Shown in pieces: positions 54,167 through 59,526 of a DNA stretch of 59,526 bases. Origin of the DNA: Candidatus Gastranaerophilales bacterium (GTDB lineage Bacteria; Cyanobacteriota; Vampirovibrionia; Gastranaerophilales; Gastranaerophilaceae); contig CALUSL010000011.1 in assembly GCA_944323425.1 (NCBI GenBank), forward strand, positions 1 through 59,526, written 5' to 3'. The notes below the pieces were generated by a model. The model was not told the DNA's origin, made no database searches, and was given only the letters and a program-made list of their open reading frames with translations. The position numbers and the translations under genes were made by a program. Each line of letters starts with the position of its first letter. Position 1 is the first letter of the stretch.

Positions 54167-55087
54167 TTACTCGTCTTTACTTTTAAATAAATCATCAAGA
54201 ATATTTGACGTACCTTTGCTTGCTTGAACAAGCTGTTCATTAAGTTTGTTTACACTAAAAATTAGGTTATCAAGATATGGTATAAGGCTTGCATTAAAAC
54301 TTTTTTCAAAAGCTATCTTCATCTGCTCCGGCAAATGATTAAAAATCTGGCTCATTGCACTGTTAGAAACTCTTGCTTCGTTTAACAGCTGTACGAGAAA
54401 TTTTTCGGAAGAGATATTATCAAAAAGTTTACTCATTTCCAGCTGAAATTCTGCGAGCGGAGCTTTACACAGGTTTTTATATAAAATTCTTTCCGCAATT
54501 AGAAATATAATGGATGTTCCGACTGCAACAACCGATATCATTGCAGCAACCTTCATTGCAGCCATAAGAGCGGAAACAGAAGAAATTGTTGCTTCCTGAG
54601 TTGCAAAATTAACCTTTGCAAATGCCAGAGATATATGCAAAAAAGTAAACAATGGTCCTAAACCTGTCAATATAGTTGGAACTGCAGAGATAAATTTGTA
54701 ATTCATTTTGTTATTTATCAGTGTTTCTTCGTTAAAGAAGTAGCCTGCATCCATTGTACACTGTATTGATGCTGTTTCTGATCCCATTGCTTTGAATTTC
54801 AGCACGTCGTCGTTTGTTTTAACCTGAACGCCTTCGTTAAAAACCAGGCTGTTTTTGAATTCAATCCAATAAGCAGAAATAAAAGGATTGTTAGAAAAAA
54901 CATCATCCAACTCTTTGAATCTGAAAACAATATTTCCCTTTTTAAAAGAACGAAGAACATTTGTCAAATATTTTAACGATGCATTAATATATCTGACCGA
55001 ATTTATATAATAAACCAGTATACCTGCAAAAAGTGCCAGTATTGCAAGAATTACAGGATTTAAAAACAAGCTGAAATCTAAAATCAT
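54167..55087 (-). CDS. MotA/TolQ/ExbB-type (ZorA-like) proton-channel subunit
   Basis: A 306-residue membrane protein. The first helix is at ~10-30 (ILAILALFAGILVYYINSV). After a cytoplasmic part containing DAGYFFNEETLINNKMNYKF comes AVPTILTGLGPLFTFLHISLAF (~130-155), close to the 'IPGILTGLGxLGTFxGL' signature of ZorA and related MotA/ExbB proteins. A third helix follows at ~180-205, and then a helical cytoplasmic tail. GAGGG precedes the ATG. With the downstream MotB-like gene it makes a complete ion-driven stator pair. Zorya effectors (ZorC, ZorD, ZorE) are absent here, and the tail is short for ZorA, so a defence label is not justified. Confidence 0.82.
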   Translation of the reverse strand: MILDFSLFLNPVILAILALFAGILVYYINSVRYINASLKYLTNVLRSFKKGNIVFRFKELDDVFSNNPFISAYWIEFKNSLVFNEGVQVKTNDDVLKFKAMGSETASIQCTMDAGYFFNEETLINNKMNYKFISAVPTILTGLGPLFTFLHISLAFAKVNFATQEATISSVSALMAAMKVAAMISVVAVGTSIIFLIAERILYKNLCKAPLAEFQLEMSKLFDNISSEKFLVQLLNEARVSNSAMSQIFNHLPEQMKIAFEKSFNASLIPYLDNLIFSVNKLNEQLVQASKGTSNILDDLFKSKDE

Positions 55088-55196
55088 AATACCCTCATAC
55101 TAATACATTACCGTTATATTAATACAATTTTTATTGAAAAAACACAATCAATTAATGTATTTGCAATGATAATATATTAAAAGATATAATAGGAAT

Positions 55197-57173
55197 ATGG
55201 AAAGTATCGCTGTCACAAAAAAATATGTACTGAAAAAACAAAATACAGCTGCGGTATACAAAATAGATTATGAAAAAGATTTGAATCCGCAGCAGTTGGA
55301 GGCTGTAAAATTTCAGAAAGGCTCTGTGCTTGTTATTGCCGGTGCCGGTTCCGGAAAAACAAAAACACTTACTTATCGTGTTGCACGTCTTATAGAAGAC
55401 GGGGTTTCTCCTGAAAACATTCTGCTTTTAACTTTCACTAAAAAGGCAGCGGATGAAATGCTGAACAGGGCTGTTATGATACTTGATTCAAGGTGTGAAA
55501 AGGTCGCAGGCGGTACGTTTCATTCTTTTGCAAACTTTATTTTGAGAAAATATTCAAATTACCTTGAATTAAGAAACAATTTTACTATTATAGACCGTGC
55601 AGATGCTGAAGATGTAATAAACCATATCAGAGCAAAAGTCATTGAAAAACAGGAAAAACGTTTTCCCAGAAAACACACTGTTCTTGATATTTATTCAAAG
55701 GCTGTAAATAAAAATATGTCGGCAAAAGAAATTATTGAACAGGAGTACAGACAGTTTGAACATTGCGTTGAAAAAATAAACGAAATTTCCCGCCAATACG
55801 CCGAATACAAGCGTGCAAACAGTCTTCTTGATTATGATGATTTGCTCCTGTATCTCAAGGCGCTTTTAGTCTCTGATGATGAGATACGCAAAAAAATTTC
55901 TAATCAATACAAATATATTTTAATTGATGAGTATCAGGATACCAACTCTCTGCAGGCTGATATTATAAAACTGCTTGCGTCTGAACACAACAATGTAATG
56001 GCTGTAGGGGACGACTCTCAGAGTATTTATTCTTTCAGGGGAGCAAACTTCAGAAATATTCTTGATTTTCCGAATATATTTCCCGACACAAAAATAATAA
56101 AACTGGAACAAAACTATCGCAGTTCTCAGAATATTCTTGCTTTAACAAACATGGTTATTGCCAGGGCAAAAGAGAAATTTACAAAAAATCTTTTTTCTAA
56201 TATTGATTCTCCTGAAAAGCCGGCTCTTATCTGTACAAATGATATGCAAACAGAGGCTGAATTTGTCGCTCAGAGAATTCTGGAGCTGCAGGAAGAGGAC
56301 ATTTCTCTAAACGACATAGCTGTTCTGGCAAGAAGTGCAAGAATGACTTATAATCTCGAGATTGAACTGGCAAAAAAATCAATACCGTATAAGAAGTTTG
56401 GCGGTTTGAAATTTATTGAAACTGCTCACGTAAAAGATGTAATAGCGCATCTGAGAGTTATATTAAATCCGAATGACATAATCAGCATAAATCGTATTCT
56501 GTTGCTTTTAAAAGGAGTAGGTGCCCAGACTGCAATGAAACTTTTGCCCGTAGTTGCAGGTGAGAATATTCAGCCTGAAAGATTAATGCTCCCTGCCAAA
56601 AGTTCCGGAGACATAAAACATTTGCTTGTTACAATGCAGGACTGTAGAAAAGATTTGTTCAAACCATCGGTAATTGTTGAAAAAATACTGCACTATTATG
56701 AACCGATTCTGATGGAAAAATATGATGATTATACAAAACGTCAGAAGGATTTGGAACATTTTTTGTATTTGTCTGAACAGTATTCTTCACTTGAGGACTT
56801 TTTGAGTGATTTAGCTTTGGAACCACCTGATTCGGCGGTTAGTGATGTTGATGATGGTGCCGTTCAGGATGAATATCTTACATTGTCCACTATACACAGC
56901 GCAAAAGGGCTGGAGTGGAAAGCCGTGTTTATAATTGGTGCGGTGGATGGAAGATTCCCCTCTGTTTATTCTTTTAACTCAGAAGAAGAGCTGGATGAAG
57001 AATTGAGACTGATGTATGTTGCAACAACACGTGCAAAAACTCATCTTTATATTACATATCCGATAGATATGTTTGACCACGCAACCGGCATGGTGCTTTC
57101 AAAACCTTCTAGATTCCTTGACGATATAGGTCAAGACATTCTTGAACGCTGGGTGCTGGAAGTAGAGGATTAA
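55197..57173 (+). CDS. UvrD/PcrA/Rep-family DNA helicase
   Basis: ATP-driven 3'-5' superfamily 1 helicase used in repair and replication. The 658 residues carry the Q motif and Walker A (LNPQQLEAV; AGAGSGKTKTLTYR), motif Ia TFTKKAADEML, GGTFHSF, motif II LIDEYQDTN, motif III GDDSQSIYSFRGA, motif IV LEQNYRSS, motif V LSTIHSAKGLEWKAVF and motif VI LMYVATTRAKTHLY. It is somewhat shorter than typical PcrA (about 720), lacking the C-terminal extension. It stands alone, divergent from the motor operon. The last bases overlap hisS, which converges on it. Confidence 0.93.
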   Translation: MESIAVTKKYVLKKQNTAAVYKIDYEKDLNPQQLEAVKFQKGSVLVIAGAGSGKTKTLTYRVARLIEDGVSPENILLLTFTKKAADEMLNRAVMILDSRCEKVAGGTFHSFANFILRKYSNYLELRNNFTIIDRADAEDVINHIRAKVIEKQEKRFPRKHTVLDIYSKAVNKNMSAKEIIEQEYRQFEHCVEKINEISRQYAEYKRANSLLDYDDLLLYLKALLVSDDEIRKKISNQYKYILIDEYQDTNSLQADIIKLLASEHNNVMAVGDDSQSIYSFRGANFRNILDFPNIFPDTKIIKLEQNYRSSQNILALTNMVIARAKEKFTKNLFSNIDSPEKPALICTNDMQTEAEFVAQRILELQEEDISLNDIAVLARSARMTYNLEIELAKKSIPYKKFGGLKFIETAHVKDVIAHLRVILNPNDIISINRILLLLKGVGAQTAMKLLPVVAGENIQPERLMLPAKSSGDIKHLLVTMQDCRKDLFKPSVIVEKILHYYEPILMEKYDDYTKRQKDLEHFLYLSEQYSSLEDFLSDLALEPPDSAVSDVDDGAVQDEYLTLSTIHSAKGLEWKAVFIIGAVDGRFPSVYSFNSEEELDEELRLMYVATTRAKTHLYITYPIDMFDHATGMVLSKPSRFLDDIGQDILERWVLEVED

Positions 57174-58384
57174 ATCTCTGCGCGATTTATCGTTTTTTGT
57201 TCTGAAGTGAGAAGGTTTTTGACAGTCACTGTATTGTTTTTAAGTTCGTCTTCAAGCAATATGTAGGCATAATTTGCGGTTTTTGCCGCTTTATCAAGCT
57301 GCTTTTTGAATTTTCTTGCACTATAGTCAAACTCAACACTCATACCTTTATCTCTCAATTCCTGAGAAAGTTTCAATGCTTCTGTCGGGTTTTCTGAAAT
57401 TACAAATGCATCAATGTTTTTCTGTACAGCTGAAGGAATCAAAGAATTTAAACGTTCCATTCCCATTGCCCAGCCCACAGCAGGTGTAGGGGCTCCGCCG
57501 AGAGTTTCTACAAGAGAATCATACCGTCCGCCTCCGCATACGGCATTTTGGGAGCCAAGATTGTTGGACTTAATTTCAAAAACCGTTCTGTTGTAATAAT
57601 CCAGTCCGCGTACGAGCAGTTTGTTGATTTTGTATGGTATTTTTAAAGCATCAAGATATCCTTTAAGCTCATCAAAATGTTTTTTGCAATCCTCACAGAT
57701 GTAATCAGAATAGATAACATCCTGAATTTCTTTTTTCTCAAAAATCTTCTTGCAGGATTCGTTTTTGCAATCCAAAATTCTCAAAGGATTCTTTTCATAT
57801 CTGTATTTGCAATCGTCGCATAAGTCAGGAAGTTCTTTTTTTAAAACCTCTTTTATTGCCGTTCTGTACTTGTCTCTGCATTCTTTGCATCCGAGAGAAT
57901 TTATTTCTATCTCAAGGTCATTTAACCCGAGAGCGTTTAAATATTTTACGGCAAGATTTATACATTCAGCATCTGCCGAAGGTTCGTAAACTCCGAACAT
58001 CTCCACACCTACCTGATGAAATTGGCGTTGTCTGCCGGCCTGTGGTCTTTCATATCTGAACATAGGGCCTTTATACCAGAGTTTTACAGGTTGCGGCAGA
58101 CGTGAAAAACCGTTTTCTATATATGCGCGAACGACTCCCGCTGTATTTTCGGGACGTAAAGTCAATGAACGGTCGCTTTTTTCAAAAGTATACATTTCTT
58201 TGTTAACAATATCAGTTGAGTCACCGACACCACGCGCAAAAAGTTCTGTTGCTTCAAATATCGGAGTTCTTATTTCTTTGAAATTGGCTTTAGAAAAAAC
58301 GTTCAGTGCCGCCTGTTCCATTTTGTGCCAGTTTTCAACTTCCGATGGAAGTATGTCTTTTGTTCCTTTTTGGGCTTTTATCAT
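57170..58384 (-). CDS. hisS: Histidyl-tRNA synthetase
   Basis: Charges tRNA-His. The 404 residues carry the class II motifs: motif 1 near RTPIFEATELFARGVGDSTD, motif 2 MFRYERPQAGRQRQFHQVGVE, the histidine-binding RGLDYYNRTVFE, GGGRYDSL, and motif 3 VGWAMGMERL. The insertion at ~175-240 has several Cys pairs (CKECRDKYR, LCDDCKYR, LDCKNESCKK, ICEDCKKHF), a zinc-binding insertion seen in many bacterial forms. I prefer the ATG at 58384 (MIKAQKGTKDILPSE), because GAGAGGA is at proper spacing to it and abuts the one at 58390. Confidence 0.96.
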   Translation of the reverse strand: MIKAQKGTKDILPSEVENWHKMEQAALNVFSKANFKEIRTPIFEATELFARGVGDSTDIVNKEMYTFEKSDRSLTLRPENTAGVVRAYIENGFSRLPQPVKLWYKGPMFRYERPQAGRQRQFHQVGVEMFGVYEPSADAECINLAVKYLNALGLNDLEIEINSLGCKECRDKYRTAIKEVLKKELPDLCDDCKYRYEKNPLRILDCKNESCKKIFEKKEIQDVIYSDYICEDCKKHFDELKGYLDALKIPYKINKLLVRGLDYYNRTVFEIKSNNLGSQNAVCGGGRYDSLVETLGGAPTPAVGWAMGMERLNSLIPSAVQKNIDAFVISENPTEALKLSQELRDKGMSVEFDYSARKFKKQLDKAAKTANYAYILLEDELKNNTVTVKNLLTSEQKTINRAEI

Positions 58385-58744
58385 ATACATCCTCTCAATC
58401 TGATATTATTTTTAAAACAATATAGGTTAATTATATTATGAAAAATGGCTATTTCAATATTTTGGGTATATGGTGTTTATCGTTGTTTACAACAAAAAAT
58501 ACTTGAAATGTTGAAATCTTATACTCGGAGTTATGATTCAATCCGGTCAATCAGCGCCGCAAGTTTCTATAATTTATGCACTATGTCATGCTGAAGCGAT
58601 AATTCTGTAGCGCCATTATTATCGTCTGTGTTCAGCATCTTACACACTTGGTGTTTTACACTACATTTCGCGTCTGTAAGATCCTGAAACCAGTTCAGGA
58701 TGACACTTTGGCATGTTTCTTTAGATTGCCGCGCCCTCGTTCCT
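58385..58744. other. Intergenic DNA, no gene seen
   Basis: AT-rich DNA upstream of hisS. It presumably holds the hisS promoter. Short frames exist, such as a 22-codon one at about 58438, but none has a ribosome-binding site. Around 58600-58710 the DNA becomes less AT-rich as it enters the repeat region. Confidence 0.5.
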
Positions 58745-58896
58745 CGTCATTGCGGCGGATTTTCGGACGGGTGAGCGAAGCGAAACCCGGGGAGCGAAGC
58801 TCGAAGCGAGTACTGGCGAAGCCAAACGAGCGGCAGAGCTGAGCGAGAAGGAAATTCAAGACAGTGCCTGAAAGGCACGAAGCAATCCAGTCAGCC
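58745..58896 (+). repeat. Intergenic repeat, copy 1
   Basis: Begins CGTCATTGCGGCGGATTT and ends with a 56-base block (58841-58896) from GAGCGAGAAGGAAATTC to GCAATCCAGTCAGCC. Both ends match copy 2 at 59263-59422, with a single one-base difference in the long block. The middle is different but also rich in GCGAAGC words and short hairpins (CGGGT...ACCCG, TGGC-GAA-GCCA). It is much GC-richer than its surroundings. Confidence 0.85.
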
Positions 58897-58975
58897 AACG
58901 TCGCATGTAATGATAATATTTATTATGTAAAAATAAAAAATTTACCGCTGCAAAATACGATTTATGCTTTTTGTT

Positions 58976-59006
58976 CCACCCATTCTTTGGCGCAAAGAAC
59001 GGGTGG
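58976..59006. repeat. Strong isolated hairpin
   Basis: CCACCCATTCTTTG (58976-58989) pairs with CAAAGAACGGGTGG (58993-59006) around GCG, a 14-bp stem with one mismatch. No T-run follows on either strand, so it is more like a REP-type palindrome than a terminator. Confidence 0.75.
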
Positions 59007-59040
59007 AGCCCAAGAAACTTCCGACCTGTTGTTCCACTCA

Positions 59041-59183
59041 TACAGAAAGTAAATTAAACCCGAGTCTCATAACTCGCTGTCCATATTGCCGCGATGATTG
59101 AAGCGGAAAAAGAAAGTATTTTGAAAATAATTACGGACAGCTCAGACAGATGAGACTCATTGTTGTTTAATTAACTTTCTGTA
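59041..59183. repeat. Long imperfect inverted repeat, MITE-like or structured RNA
   Basis: The left arm 59041-59082 (TACAGAAAGTAAATTAAAC ... GAGTCTCAT ... GCTGTCC) is the inverse of the right arm 59135-59183. The matching blocks are ACAGAAAGT-AATTAAAC, GAGTCTCAT and GCTGTCC; small gaps separate them. The 52-base centre is not repeated. No ORF is present. It lies between the two copies of the GC-rich repeat. Confidence 0.7.
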
Positions 59184-59262
59184 ATTCGTTTCACAATGGT
59201 CGGGAGGGGGGTATTGCTACGCTCGTTTGAGGGTAGTTTTTACATAATAAATATTATCAATA

Positions 59263-59422
59263 CGTCATTGCGGCGGATTTCCGTACGGACGACGCGACAG
59301 AAGGGAGCTAGTCCGGGGAGCGAGTGCGAAGTGGACGGCAGCGCAGCGAAGTCCACGGCAGCAACGAGCGAGAAGGAAATTCAAGACAGTGCCTGAAAGG
59401 CGACGAAGCAATCCAGTCAGCC
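59263..59422 (+). repeat. Intergenic repeat, copy 2
   Basis: The same CGTCATTGCGGCGGATTT start as copy 1 and the same terminal block (59366-59422, one inserted G). The middle differs from copy 1 but keeps a hairpin (GTGGAC ... GTCCAC) around GCGAAG words. It is on the same strand as copy 1, 518 bases downstream. Confidence 0.85.
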
Positions 59423-59526
59423 GGCGTTTATTGTATTAACGATAGAACGATAGAGGAATGAATATTTTGAGACTGTGCAAGGAGAGCAGAGGAGGTTTGC
59501 TGTAGAATCTGGCTTTTCACAAAGTC
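59423..59526. other. Window end, no feature recognised
   Basis: About 100 bases after the second repeat. I see a purine-rich stretch (AAGGAGAGCAGAGGAGG) near 59479-59495, but no start codon in a usable frame follows before the window ends. Confidence 0.4.

Noticed and set aside
53456-57173. A complete Zorya defence system (motor pair plus helicase)
   Set aside because: The helicase is an ordinary UvrD/PcrA-type protein on the opposite strand with its own promoter region. ZorC, ZorD and ZorE are not present.
58648-59396. ORFs of 61-67 codons in the last kilobase
   Set aside because: They run through the GC-rich repeats and their hairpins, differ between the two repeat copies and have no ribosome-binding sites.

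Overview
This is an AT-rich stretch of bacterial chromosome, densely coded on both strands with short gaps. A TolC-type outer-membrane protein with a signal peptide and OmpA/MotB-type proteins indicate a two-membrane envelope. The omega subunit resembles the cyanobacterial form, and the mix of genes would suit a gut Vampirovibrionia/Melainabacteria (Gastranaerophilales-like) genome. That placement is an inference from a few proteins, not a result. Layout: (1) 1-14,900 is an accessory island. It holds four small genes of unknown function, a five-gene type I restriction operon of the prr kind (hsdM, a HEPN-like gene, hsdS, the anticodon-nuclease gene prrC, hsdR), a frameshifted tyrosine recombinase with a small HTH regulator, and a Mu-type transposon (DDE transposase, MuB-like ATPase, a third transposon gene) that seems to carry a nuclease-helicase gene. 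The island ends next to the 3' end of a tRNA-Gln gene. (2) 14,900-31,900 is ordinary chromosome: tRNA-Gln and tRNA-Asn, rmuC, a CHASE2 cyclase-like receptor, tsaD, pyrF, ald, a DUF4145-like membrane protein, a TolC-like protein, a probable small RNA, a LysM/glucosaminidase protein, lepA, rpoZ, a DegT-family aminotransferase, a concentrative nucleoside transporter and two unknown genes. (3) 31,958-53,385 holds two giant divergent paralogues of 3,980 and 3,012 residues. Both have FliD-like (flagellar cap) ends and about 29 and 19 hook_IN-type repeats between them. They fire from mirror-image promoters, and both have leader hairpins that could hide the ribosome-binding site. They are followed by a MotA/MotB-like (ZorA/ZorB-like) motor pair. 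(4) 55,197-58,384 holds a UvrD-family helicase and hisS. (5) The last 1.1 kb has no gene but is packed with repeats and hairpins. How the parts may work together: the island combines DNA restriction, a tRNA-cleaving back-up and possibly a second RNase, a layered anti-phage arrangement. The giants have no Sec signal and end like FliD, so the likeliest reading is very long fibre, cap or adhesin proteins exported through a flagellar-type secretion system encoded elsewhere. The neighbouring proton-channel pair could energise the same surface machinery, but that link rests on position only. The giant locus is the best candidate here for an undescribed system.
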